Assembly: GCA_003254905.1 (NCBI GenBank) | Contig: QANU01071046.1 | Coordinates: 223,886 to 287,885, forward strand | Length of the DNA: 64,000 nucleotides | Direction of reading: 5' to 3' | Source: Nissolia schottii | Lineage: Eukaryota > Streptophyta > Magnoliopsida > Fabales > Fabaceae | Shown: positions 10,905 to 22,306 of the stretch, piece after piece | Layout of the letters: each line of letters starts with the position of its first letter | Position numbering within the stretch: the first letter of the stretch is position 1 | Position numbers and translations under genes: made by a program | The notes under the pieces: generated by a model | What the model was told of the DNA's origin: nothing | The model's database searches: none | The model's input: only the letters and a program-made list of their open reading frames with translations

Positions 10905-12006
10905 TAAATAAATGAGTTAATTATCTTTTTGGTCTCTGTAAAATTTGTAAGTTTGGTTTTAGTCTCTATATAAAAGTTTTAGTCCCTGCAAAATTTAAAA
11001 GTTTGGTTTTAATCCCTGGAGTTAGTTGTGAGTTGAATGTACTAACGCGGCGCGTCACATGGGATGCCATGTGGCATAACCCCAAAAACTCAACCCATGA
11101 CCCATGACCCATGACCCATGACCCATGACCCGAAGCCCGCCTGACCCGACCCGTTTTTTAATTAAAAAAGAAAAATTTTGCTACTTGCCCCCCACAGCCC
11201 CTATTTACCCCACAGCCCCCATAACCATTGACCCGAAACCCCCAACTCTTCCTCTCACTTCTCTCGAGCCCCTACCCACCCCCGCTGCTCCTCTCCGCCG
11301 CCCTGCCGCCCCTCCGTCGAGCCCCATCCCACCCCACCTCTCTCTCGAGTCTCGCAAAGGTCGACAGCCCGCGGATCCCATCTCTCTCTGACCCACCCTG
11401 CAACCTTATCTTCTCTTCCTCGAGCCTGAGCCGCGCCCCACCCCACCGGGGTCTCTCCCCGCGGTGTTGCCCTGGAACTGATTGAAACAGCGACCCACCC
11501 GCCACCCACCGTGCCGCCCTGGAGAGAAGCAGGGTGGTTTAATTTCAGTTCAATGCCAACTCACTCCATCCGCGAGCAAGTCAAATGCGTCTGGTTCCGA
11601 GTCTCACGGTGGGGCGACGGAGAGGAGCGGAGGGTTGGGCAGCGCCAACGGAGGGGGTGGGGTGGGTAGGTGGGTGAGTGCTCGACAGAAGTGAGAGGAG
11701 ATGGGGTGGATGGGTTTCGGGTCAAGGGTTATGGGGGTTGTGGTGGGGTAAGTAGCAAAAAAAATTTTTAATTAAAAAACGGGTCGGGTCAGGTGGGTTT
11801 CGGGTCATGGGTCATGGGTTGGGTTTTTGGGTTATGCCATGTGGCATCCCACGTGGCGCGTCGCGTCAGCGCAGTCAATTCCCAACCAACCCCAAGGACT
11901 AAAACCAAACTTTTAAATTTTGCCGGGACTAAAACTTTTATATATGGATTAAAACTAAACTTTCAAATTTTACAGGGACCAAAAACATAATTAAGCCTAA
12001 ATAAAT
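10905..12006. mobile_element. Mutator-type MITE with long TIRs and 9-bp TSD
   Basis: Element 10914-11997 (1,084 bp) is flanked by the exact 9-bp direct repeat TAAATAAAT at 10905-10913 and 11998-12006. Its ends are long inverted repeats of roughly 200-250 bp. The left end reads TTAATTATCTTTTTGGTC and the complement of the right end reads TTAATTATGTTTTTGGTC. Matching inner blocks include GGATGCCATGTGGCATAA and an AATTAAAAA tract next to GGGTCGGGTC. The core is GC-rich (11200-11700) with no transposase. A 9-bp duplication plus long TIRs is the hallmark of Mutator-like elements. Open frames in the core are compositional and I do not call them genes. Confidence 0.85.
11088..11132. repeat. Period-7 tandem repeat inside the MITE arm
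   Basis: About six copies of ACCCATG in a row in the left arm of the Mutator-type MITE. The right arm (about 11798-11820) has only two to three copies of the complement, so the array expanded, or the other contracted, after insertion. Confidence 0.8.
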
Positions 12007-12685
12007 TAAACATAAAAAAGGGACCATGATCATATGAGAATCTCATTTTACAAGCTTAATCAGGGAGATTTTGGGTCCCGTGCTCTATAAAAATATAAAT
12101 CTTAACTTATTCAAGTTATTATGCCCATTTCATGATATAGTAATTATCTACCAATTTATAGGAGGTGGTTAAAACCCAATGTTACAAGAAATAGTAACAT
12201 GTTACCCTAAAGAAAAGCAATTAAAAGAACCTAACATAAAATATGAATGTTGACCCTACGAGAAAAGAGCTTAATATAAATTAGGAAAAATAGTATCTAA
12301 ACTCCAAAATTTTCACTTAATTACAAATAAATATTTCAAACTTTCAAATTTTACAACCTTTTAACTTGCGAGAAAAGTAAAAAAAAAAAAAAGAATTGAC
12401 AAAAACTCTCAAAACTTACATGTCAAATAAGAAATACTAATACAATAATACTATAAAAATAACTAAAAGCTAGTTTAGCCGTAAAAATGAATGGCAAGCA
12501 TTTTCCTTTAATATAGCTATTAGCCGTTCATTTTTTGCGGCAAAGAGGAAAATCATATCAACCTTTCTTCACAAGGAGGTTATATAAACAAAAGGAGCTC
12601 AGTGCAAACCATGCTTAAACACTTTTTCTAAGTTGCAGATTTATTTTATATAAGATTCTTTGGAACTGAAGAGAGATTTGAATGC
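12007..12685 (+). promoter_or_regulatory. Upstream region of GDSL copy 1, duplicated at copy 2
   Basis: 12165-12290 is similar to 18925-19030: both contain GGTTAAAACCCAATGT, ACAAGAAATAGTAAC and an AATATAAATT end. The tandem duplication therefore included the promoter. A TATATAAA box at 12581-12588 lies about 100 bp before the start codon. The rest is AT-rich. Confidence 0.55.
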
Positions 12686-13360
12686 ATGGGGCGATCAAGT
12701 AATTATTTCTTGAGAAATTCCTTGCTTCTTCTTATTCTTGTGGTGGTTGTGTTGCTCAGTGTGGCTAATGCGCAGCCTCCAGTCCCTGCATTGTTCATAT
12801 TTGGAGACTCAGTGGTTGATGTTGGCAACAACAACCACTTACTCACCGTTGTCAAAGCTAACTTCCCTACTTATGGAAGGGACTTTGACAATCATATCCC
12901 AACTGGGAGGTTTTGCAATGGAAACTTGCCTCAGATTTCACAGGTTTTTTTTTTCTTTCAAAATCACCATTTAATTAAGGGGTAATTTACACTAAGCTCC
13001 TCTTAGATTCATCCACATTATACTTACCCTATTTTAGTTTGCAAATTTACACTATTCTCCCGTCTCCAAATAATTTTTAAAATCCAAAATTAGAATAGAT
13101 CTAGATTGAGGATAAATAAGGCATTTAACATATTTTAAAATTTAAAATTTAGAGCTAAGGGAGTTCAAAGTAATATAATAAGCTTAAACTATGAAATGAT
13201 GGCAAAATTAGATAAAATTAATTATAAAAATATAAAAAATAAAGTAAGAGAGTATTTAGCCATGAAATATTTGAGAAATCACCTTTTATTTATTTATATA
13301 TATACACACACACGGGTAAATCTCCATATGTTTGTGATGTATTATTTCAAACAGAAATAC

Positions 13361-15178
13361 TTTGTGTACACCCTAAACCCATACATCCGTATAGGGGTGT
13401 CAAACGGGCCGGCCCGACTCGTTTGGACCCACGCGGTCTAAACGGGCCGGGCAAAAAATGTGTCTATTTTTAAGATCCGGCTCGTTTTATGGTCGGTCCG
13501 CAGGCTTAAACGGGCCAACTCGCCAGCCCGTTTATTTTTTTTTAAAATTAAAATTTTGGTCTATTTTTTATGTTTTAAATACAAAGTTATGAATAAGTAT
13601 GCGCGGTCATTTTTTACTATTTTTTATCGTCTATCTATTAATTAATCAGAAAGAAATAGTTTATGTAAAATTTGAGGATCCATTTCCGATGGTAATAAAT
13701 AGAGAAAAATTAAGGTTTTGTGATTTTTTTCGGCTTTATCTCTTTATTATGGTTACGAAATCTTTAATTTTGGATAGGTATACAAATAGTAGCATTTTTC
13801 AATTAAGAAGCTATTTGCAAAACTTTGATTAAAAAAAAAGAGGATAACAAGAGAATGCATTTAATTAACACCTAGAGTCTAAACCCGCGCGATAATCAAT
13901 AAGTTTTAAAATATCTAAAAAATGTTTAAATTATAACTAAAATAACTTAGCAATTAGTTTGCAATTTGGGCTTCAAGATGAAGATCTAAAACTTCAATTT
14001 GAACGTGAGATATCAATTATCATGTAGTTTTATTAACTTAATTTTTAAAAATAACAATTTGGTTTTTGGTTTTTTTTTTAAAAAATTAATTTTTTTAAAA
14101 AAAATTTCACGGGCTAACGGGCCGGGCTGACTCGTTTAGCCCGGGGGCTTAAATGGGTCGGACCATTTTCTTTTCAAACTTTCACGTGCCTATTTTTTGC
14201 ATGTAAAGCCCGTCCATTTAACCGGGTTAATGGGTTGGGCTCGCGGGCCGGACTCATTTTGATAGCCCTACACCCGTACATACACCACCAAATTATATGC
14301 AATTAATGACAATTATACGAACTACATTAGACTTTCTTCATTTAGAATATCATGCACTCCCACGTGATTTTCTCAATGATATCACAAACGAACGCACTCC
14401 AATGTGATTTTCTCCACGATATCACAAATGAACTTTTTCAAACACTGTATTCTGAGCTCGAGAATCTGCCATAACCACCACTACACGATATCAATCCCAC
14501 CACCACAACCACCAGAAACATGAGCAACTTTGCGTAGAGAGCATTACGAGGACCTCGTCGTGGTGATCACATTCCTTTTGATCGAACGCAATGGAGGAAA
14601 TCGGTCAAATGCCGGAGAACTTGGTAAATTTTCGTGTTGTCTATGGAGTGTGTTTGTTCAGTTATCGTAATTGGTTGCCATGAGAAAACGAAGTAGTGCA
14701 CAAACATTGTATTCATTAATGCACAAACATTAAGAGATATAGTTATTAGTTGCTTTAAACAATTACTGGCACCATCGGAGGCACACAAAAGCATTTTGAT
14801 AAGAAGCTCAAACATTATCCGTGTGATTGCACAAACTTTATTCGTAGATGTGCATAAACATTATAACCACATACTTATTCAAATATATTTAATCTGATGC
14901 AGATGCACAAACATTATACGTGATACTACACAAACTTTATTAGTGTCAGTGTACAAACATTATATAGTTATATACAATACAGTGATTTTACTCAAACATA
15001 AATAGGTGTACAAACTTTATACATTTTAATGCACAAACTATATACATTTTGCATGCAGTGACGCGTGCGTGAGTGAGAGTGGGAATATGTTTGTGGCTGG
15101 GTGATTATTTTATGGGACTCACTGTATATGAGTACGGGTGTATGTATGGTGTATCATAATGTGATGTACGTGTAGCAA
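13361..15178. mobile_element. MITE with CACAAAC repeats, split by a nested hAT MITE
   Basis: The left end (13361-13391, TTTGTGTACACCCT...) and right end (about 15140-15178, complement TTTGCTACACGTACATC) form degenerate inverted repeats that share CCATACAT(A)CACC blocks. The interior at 14700-15050 repeats GTGCACAAACATTAT-like units. The hAT-like element at 13392-14270 sits inside the left end. Ends and interior resemble the small element at 61577-61793, so they form one family. It occupies the interval where exon 2 of the GDSL pseudogene would lie. Confidence 0.6.
13384..14278. mobile_element. hAT-like MITE, nested, 8-bp TSD
   Basis: Element 13392-14270 has inverted ends TAGGGGTGTCAAACGGG and, on the complement of the right end, TAGGGCTATCAAAATGAG, with GGGCCGG-rich sequence beside them. 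It is flanked by CATCCGTA (13384-13391) and CACCCGTA (14271-14278), an 8-bp duplication with one mismatch. No coding capacity for a transposase. It is inserted in the left end of another MITE. Confidence 0.75.
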
Positions 15179-17199
15179 AGCTCTATTTCAAATTCCTTTT
15201 TTTGTTTTTTTTGGGTGTAGCATTCAATTTCATTGAGCCAACAGTTGGACAACTACAAAGATTGCCAGAAAATATTGGTGGAAGTAGCAGGGAAATCAAA
15301 TGCTTCATCAATCATATCTGGTGGGAACAGTGACTTTCTTCAGAATTATTAAATAAATCCTTTGCTTAACAAGCTTCACACGGTTGATCAATTCTCATAT
15401 ATTCTCATTCAGAACTATGCCAACTTCATCAAATCATATCTTTTCTCAACCTTGACACATAAACCATGTGCCAGTTTAGACCTGGATGGCATATATGATA
15501 TAAGAAAAATTATATTTATTTACCATTATTAAATGAAAACATGTTGAGAGTTTCAAATTTCGCCATAATCTAGTTAGTTATTTAGTTGTTAGCATGGTTA
15601 TTAAATCGTATGAGTCTTGATATGATTCTTCTTACTGAATTGGAGTGACGAATGAATCGCTTGAATTGCTTGACGAATTGTACGATATATATGAGCTCTA
15701 ATACAACCTTAAACCTTAAACCCTTTATTTATTTTTTATTTTTTTTTGAAATTACCTTCCCAACAACCATTTGTTTACCCTTATTCTTTAACGCTGTTAT
15801 TGATTTTGTCTATTCTTCGTCTAGATGTCATTTGGTTTATAATATGTCATATATAAAATATATTTTTGTTATGCTTTCATATCTTAAGATTCAACATGAT
15901 TCATAATTTGTCTTGGCGATACACAATAAGTATTGCAATTTGGCAACCATGGTTGTAAGTATGATATGATAATGAATTGGTAGACCACGTCACTTTATTT
16001 TATTTTATTCAACAATGACTATAATTTTTGTTATGTTTTTTTGATTCTATAGCATCACTACTATTGCTAAGTATCTTATTTTGATTTGCATTTCCAAATT
16101 CAAAACATGTTTGTGACAGAATTGATATGCCCTTGGAGCAAGGTGGATAGGCGTGACAACATTGCCTTCAATGGGTTGCTTGCCTGCAGCCATCACTCTC
16201 TTTGGCCTGGGTAGCAATGAATGTGTGGAAAGGCTGAACAATGATGCTGTTAACTTCAACAATAAGCTAAACTCCACATCACAAACAAAAAGTCCTTCCT
16301 GGCCTCAAATTGGTTGTCCTTGATATCTACCATCCTCTCTATGACCTTGTCACTAAGCCTTCTGAAAATGGTACACATCTAAAAGTAAACCCTCATATTA
16401 ATTAATTCATAAAATCGTAAGCTGACGATCAAAGTAATCTAGTTTTTCCCTCTTCTCTAAATCTCCAATATTAAGAGTTTATTGGATAAAAAGTAATTTG
16501 ACTCAAATTGAGTCTGGTTCACTATGATAATAAAGTTTTTACAAAAATATTTTTAAATATTAAAGACTATCATTGATCAAGTTCATTCATGAGTTATGGA
16601 AATCATCAAATTCGTCTCCAAAGTTATTAAAAGTCGATTAAATTAATCCTTCAGAGTCTCAGGGACTAATTTGATAAACTTTTAGCAACTTTAAGGACAA
16701 ATTTGATGATTTCTATACTTTGGGAACAAACTTGATTGATTATGCCAACATGAGAACGATTTCGAAGGTTTATTCTATTTTGATCCATGGGAAACTAAAC
16801 TGAAGCTTTTTTTAGTCATGACTAGCACTGCTAACCATAGTAAGCTAGCCTTTACTATGGTTCATGAACTATGATATTTAACAAGTTTCCTTTGTGTGGC
16901 ATGCATTACTCGTTTCACAGGATTTTTTGAAGCAAGGAGGGCTTCTTGTGGAACTGGCTTGCTAGAGACATCTATAATGTGCAACAAGAATTCCATAGGA
17001 ACATGCGCCAATGCATCTGAATATGTTTTCTGGGATTTACTGCTTGCCGGAATCGCACTCATATCCTAAGGGAGCACTTTTTTAGGGTCATGTTCTGTCT
17101 CTAGGTTGTTTTTTTTCTTTGATAGTTCTTGAGTTTAGCTCATGTGTAAGGAGATTAAATATGTTTAGTTGAGAAAAAATAAAAAAAAAAATTTTAAAT

Positions 17200-18025
17200 T
17201 TGTTTAATTAAAATATAAGCAAATATGTATGTATGTTGTATGGGAGGACATGGTGGACGGGGAATTTCAACATTTGCGAAAATCGTGGGTTCTTGGGTAA
17301 GCTACAAAAATTCAAAAAATAATCTTGCAAAAAGGCCAAGACGCTCTTTATCGTGCGCGCGGGGGGGAATCCATCGGTTTGGCCTTCGAAGGGCCCAACC
17401 GGCTTGAACTCATGCGCGCGAGCCCAACTCCCTTCTCAACTCTTTTTACCAAAACAACAACTACTAAAGGTATATAAACACTTAAAAAGTTTGTGCTTTA
17501 ACCAATGTGGGACTAAAATTTTTACAAAACATAACATTATGATCAAATCCCCATATCTTCAAAATCCCCAAGAACAAAAGCGGAAGTTTAATGCCAAATT
17601 AAACAAAATACACTTCATACTTTTCAATGAAATTTCCATGTTAGAATTATTGCACTTTCTCAATTATTGTTGGAACATCATATGAAGAAGAGAGGACTTT
17701 GGAGTTTACCATAAGTGCAAAATATTTTAGTCCCACATTGGTTAGAGCACAAACTTTTTAAGTGTTTATATACCTTTAGTAGTTGTTGTTTTGGTAAAAA
17801 GAGTTGAGAAGAGAGTTGGGCTCGCGCGCATGAGTTCAAAGTAGGTTGGGCCCTTCGAAGGCCAAACTAATGGATTCCCCCCCGCGCACACGATAAAGAG
17901 CGTCATGGTCTTTTTGCAATTTATTTTTTGAATTTTTTTAGCTTACTCGAGAACCAACGATTTTCACAAATGTTTAACTGCCATACCGCATACATACATA
18001 TTTGCTTATATTTTAATTAAACAAA
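17200..18025. repeat. Large inverted repeat, arms of about 310 bp
   Basis: Arm 1 (17200-17522) and arm 2 (17721-18025) are inverted copies at roughly 90 % identity by eye, separated by about 198 bp. Shared blocks include TTTAATTAAAATATAAGC at the outer end, GACGCTCTTTATCGTG, TTTGGCCTTCGAAGGGCCC, CATGCGCGCGAGCCCAACTC and, at the inner end, CCAATGTGGGACTAAAAT. A transcript across it would fold into a long, nearly perfect hairpin. No coding sequence and no clear target-site duplication were seen. It could be a foldback-type element or two inverted repeat copies. Confidence 0.85.
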
Positions 18026-18095
18026 CCCTAACGCGTTGGCGAATTCAACCTGAATTCGCCAAACGCGTTGGCGAATCCTGCCACGTCAGCTGAAA
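18026..18095. repeat. Repeated ACGCGTTGGCGAAT palindromic segment
   Basis: ACGCGTTGGCGAAT occurs twice (about 18030 and 18063), and between the copies GGCGAATTC and GAATTCGCC form a short inverted repeat. It directly follows the outer end of the large inverted repeat. It looks like a repeat-element fragment; function unknown. Confidence 0.5.
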
Positions 18096-20293
18096 GGGGG
18101 GTAGTCATGAAATGTGTTTTAAAACAGGAGTATTTTGGAAATTAGTTCCTGTAGCAGGGGCAAGAGAGTAAAAAACTCTGTTGGCAAGTTTCATGTAATA
18201 AGACTAACCAATTAGTCCCAGCAGAGTCACAATCAGAAAGACTTGGAACTGTTTAATCTACCGTGTACATTTTTTATTTCAAAATTTTACTCCAACACAA
18301 CTCTAAGAATACAGCTCAACGATAAAAATGAGCATATAATATATAATAGAGTACATTATTATAAATACAAATCTAAATTTAACTTGTTTAAGCTCTTATG
18401 GCCAACCCAGTGTCTTAACTATTAATTAAAGGAATATTCATAATTAACTATTTTCAGTGTCCAACTTTAAGTTTTGAGAATTATTCTTTATTATATTTAT
18501 ATTCTTATTGCACTTTCAAAAGCAGTTTTTAATTGAAAGACAGTTTTCTATTTTTAAAAAATTATTTGCATATATTTAATTGTATTATTACCTAAAAAGG
18601 ACATGATAAATACAATGTTAATTTAATACTTGAGAGACGCAAAATGTCTTTTAAAACCATAACAGGTGATAATAATGATATTAATGTTCTTTTCTTTTTG
18701 TTTTTAAAAAAAAAAAAGCTAATAAGGTCCAATAAACTTTTCATACCTAGACACTTTATCGGATTTAATAATTTATATGGTAAGGATTAACATTGCCTAT
18801 GGATTTGATGACTCAATGCACATAAGTCCAGCTATCATATATGATTACATGCAAAAGGTGCACCATTTTAGTGGAAGAAATGAAAAGAAAGAACAAAATA
18901 ATTTAATTATGCACCAAATATAGGATGTGGTTAAAACCCAATGTCACAAGAAATAGTAACCTCTTGCCCTTAAGCAACATACAATATCGATGTGGAACCT
19001 ACTTGAAAAGAACTCAATATAAATTACCGACGTTGAAGTAATTACTTTTAAATTGAGTTGGTTTAAGCATGATGAAATTATTTAACAAAAACATTTCATA
19101 AATAAATACAAAGTTACTCCGTTTGGTATGGTCGAGAAAAGTGGGCATTGTAGAAGAAGTTGTGACAGCTCAGGAACATCGATGTGCTAGCCTATACTTA
19201 TTGGTAACCACTAACCAACGTCCCTTACTATTATTGCTTAATAGTACTTCGTCCGTCCAATTTTTATTATTATTTTTTATTTGAAATTGTGTTTAACATT
19301 ACTTGTTTAGATTAAAGAAATATTAATTTTTATTTATTTTTAATTATATTTGATTCTCATAATAACATTTAATAACTATAACATTATAATTTTTTTTATC
19401 TTAGTACTTATTAAATAATTTTTTAATATATATGTTTTGTCAAAAATGATAATAAATAGCGAACAGTCGGAGTAATTGTTACGCCGGATTTTTGGTTTTG
19501 GAAAATTTAGCTACTCCAATTATATTTTCTTTGCATGCTGAAAACTACGTTTCAGCCATACCGTGATTATGTTTTTATTGGTATCTTGTAGTTCAAGATA
19601 TGCTTATGATTTCGTTTGAGAAGAGTTTATTTTTCCAACACACGAAGTGACATTATTAAGGAGAAAAACTTCTATGCCGTTCAAGCTATGTTTGGTTTTT
19701 GTTTGATTTTTTTTCTTCTATGTATCATTCATGATTTCACACCTAAGCTTATATTAAAAATATAAACAGAACAAAAGATAATGAGCACAAATTTAATGTG
19801 TCAAATAATGAAGAGCATAGAGCAAATCCTTTTCTTTTTCTTCATATTTTGAGGGCATCTAAAAATGTCCTATTAAGATGGTTACAGCTAATTGCTGGTG
19901 CTGCTCTGTAATCAAATTGTACCACATCTCAACCTGTAAACTATAGTTACATATTAATATAATACTACAACAATGCAATCCGTTTTCCAAATTCCTCAAA
20001 CTATATATACAAATAAGAATGCAAAATCAATGATCTAGAACTTGTGATACTATGATGGTGACAGGTGAGAGTGGACAATTTTTCTAAGTTGACTAATGCA
20101 AATTAAAAGCTATAAGTTGAAACATTTATAAGATTCTTGGAACTGCAGCCTTGAGCAGAGTCCATATATCATCAGTTCCCAACACTGCAACCCCCTTCTC
20201 CATAGCGTTTCCCCCTCTCTCTCTCTCTCTCTTTCTCTTTCTCTTTCTTTCTCCGAAGAAGAAAACCTCAATTCTGAAGAGAAATTTGAATGC
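18096..20293 (+). promoter_or_regulatory. Interval upstream of the intact GDSL gene
   Basis: AT-rich. 18925-19030 is the duplicate of the region upstream of copy 1 (see 12165-12290). Close to the gene, the leader sequence matching copy 1 (ATAAGATTCTT(T)GGAACTG ... AAGAGA(A/G)ATTTGAATGCATGG) is interrupted here by about 125 bp. That extra stretch contains an interrupted CT tract (about 20214-20255), which likely lies in the 5' UTR. TATATATA near 20003 is a possible but distant TATA. No gene was seen in 18096-19990. Confidence 0.5.
20214..20255. repeat. CT microsatellite in the GDSL leader
   Basis: A (CT)n run grading into (TTTCTC)n, 40-80 bp upstream of the start codon of the intact GDSL gene. 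It is absent from the pseudogene copy. CT tracts are common in plant 5' UTRs. Confidence 0.8.
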
Positions 20294-22306
20294 ATGGAGA
20301 ATTCAAGTTATTTCTTGACTTCTTCCTTGCTTCTTCTGGTTGTTGTGGTGCTCACTGTGGCTAATGCACAGCCTCTAGTCCCTGCATTGTTCATATTTGG
20401 AGACTCAGTGGTTGATGTAGGAAACAACAACAACTTATACACCATTATCAAAGCTAACTTCCCTCCTTATGGAAGAGACTTCGACAATCACAGCCCAACT
20501 GGGAGGTTTTGCAATGGAAAGCTTGCCACAGATTACACAGGTTTTTATTTTATTTTATTTTTTTGCATGTCCAAAATCTCCCAAGGTTTTTCTAAACAAG
20601 GATTTTGATCTATGACTATGTTCCATTTCACTGCAGCTGAAAACCTTGGATTCACCTCTTACCCACCAGCATACCTCAACTTAAAGGTCAAAGGAAATAA
20701 CCTCTTGAGTGGTGCCAACTTTGCATCTGCTGCTTCTGGCTACTATGATCCTACAGCCAAACTATATGTAAATATATTTGAAACTTTAAAACTCACAAAT
20801 ATTCTTTTTCCCTTCTCACTCATCTGCCTTGTTAACTAGAGGCCACTAAGCCTTTGTGCCTGCGGGTAAGGTGGTGTGCATCTATCTCTTCCCATTCCCC
20901 ACTCACTAGGCGAGAGTCTTGTCTTATTTTATTTTATTTTCTTATGTGGGTAACTCTTATGTTTGTATGTATTTTTTCAAACTCTTTTTTTGGTTGGGCC
21001 TAGCATGCAATTCCATTGAGCCAGCAATTGGAAAACTACAAAGATTGCCAGAAAGTATTGGTGGGAGTAGCAGGGCAATCAAACGCTTCCTCAATCATAT
21101 CTGGTGCTATAAACATTGTTAGTGCGGGGAATAGTGACTTTATTCAGAATTATTACATAAATCCTTTGCTTTACAAGGTTTACACGCCTGATCAATTCTC
21201 AGACATTCTCATGCAGAACTATGCCAGTTTCATTCAGGCATGTCCTCTCTCAACCTTGGCACATAAACCATTAGACTTGGATGCCATATATAATATAAGA
21301 AAAACTTATACTTATTTACCTTTACTGAATGAAAAATATTAGAGTTAGAAATTTGGCCAGAATCTAGTTGTTTAGTTGTTAGTATGATCTTTTATGCTTA
21401 TTGACTCTAAAATGAATAAGTAGTCCACATCACTTTATTTTATTCAACAATGACTATAATTTCTGTCAAAAATTTTGACAATGTTTCTGATTGCGTAGCA
21501 ATGCTTTTGCTAAATATCTTGCTTATTCTGATTTGGATTTCCGAATTTGAAACATGCTTGTGGCAGAATTTATATGCACTTGGAGCAAGGAGGATAGGCG
21601 TGACAACATTACCTCCAATGGGTTGCCTTCCAGCAGCCATCACTCTCTTTGGCCATGATAGCAACCAATGCGTGGCAAGGCTGAACAATGATGCCGTTAA
21701 CTTCAACAATAAGCTAAACTCCACATCTCAAGGCTTGCTAAATGTCCTTCCTGGCCTCAAATTGGTCATCTTTGATATCTACCAACCTCTACATGACCTT
21801 GTCACCAAGCCTTTTGAAAATGGTACATCTTCTAAAATTAAACCCTCATATTGATTCCTAAGATCAAAATAGTCTTTTTCCCCCCCCTAAACCTTCAGTA
21901 TTCAAATTTTTGTTGAATACAAATAATCTAGCTCGAATTGGGTTGGCTCATTATGGGATTAAAGGACTATTTTGATTGATGCTTATGATTTCAGCAATTA
22001 AGTGGAGACTTTAGTCATACCTAGCACTGCTAATCATAGTAAGCTAGTCTTTTTTATGGTTTATGAACTAAGATATTTAACAAGTTTCCTGTTTACATTG
22101 CTCCTTTCACAGGATTTTTTGAGGCAAGGAAGGCTTGTTGTGGAACAGGCTTGCTAGAGACATCTATACTGTGCAACAAGAAGTCCATTGGAACATGTGC
22201 TAATGCATCTGAATATGTGTTTTGGGATGGTTTTCATCCCTCAGATGCTGCAAACAAGATTTTGGCCGGTGATTTACTGCTTGCTGGAATCTCTCTCGTA
22301 TCCTAA
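20294..22306 (+). CDS. GDSL esterase/lipase (copy 2, intact)
   Basis: Secreted serine hydrolase of the plant GDSL family, probably cell-wall or apoplastic; the substrate cannot be read from the sequence. Exons 20294-20540, 20637-20767, 21004-21237, 21567-21822 and 22113-22306 join in frame to 353 aa, the usual family length. Residues 1-25 form a hydrophobic signal peptide ending ANA. Block I is FGDSVVD with Ser38; the Gly block is [11 protein letters not shown]; block V is DGFHPSD with Asp328 and His331. Block III reads AGNSDF, where the canonical GxND Asn position is Ser170. Related APG-type proteins also vary there (GSSDF). Intron 3 uses a GC donor (CAG|gcatgt at 21238). The first of two nearby ATGs is out of frame (GCATGG context), so the start is the ATG before ENSSYF. 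It is the tandem sister of the pseudogene at 12686. Confidence 0.95.

Larger units (their letters stand above)
12686..17067 (+). pseudogene. GDSL esterase/lipase pseudogene (copy 1)
   Basis: Tandem paralogue of the intact gene at 20294-22306. Exon 1 (12686-12945) keeps the signal peptide and the [11 protein letters not shown] catalytic block, but lost one base near 12921 (AACTTGCC against AAGCTTGCC), a frameshift before the first intron. Exon 2 was not found; the interval 12950-15200 holds MITEs. The exon 3 match (about 15220-15420) has a 21-bp in-frame deletion just before the GNSDF block and a stop (TAT TAA) where copy 2 has TAT TAC. Its donor equivalent is also degraded. The exon 4 match (from about 16120) has TGA for TTA at its second codon and a deletion near 16285. 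The exon 5 match (about 16920-17067) lacks 42 bp covering the DxxH catalytic dyad. These lesions rule out a working lipase. Confidence 0.9.

Noticed and set aside
11125-11694. Overlapping Pro/Arg-rich frames in the Mutator-type MITE core
   Set aside because: Open in several frames at once because of GC-rich composition; they lie within a non-autonomous element with clear ends. A captured gene fragment is possible but none was recognised.
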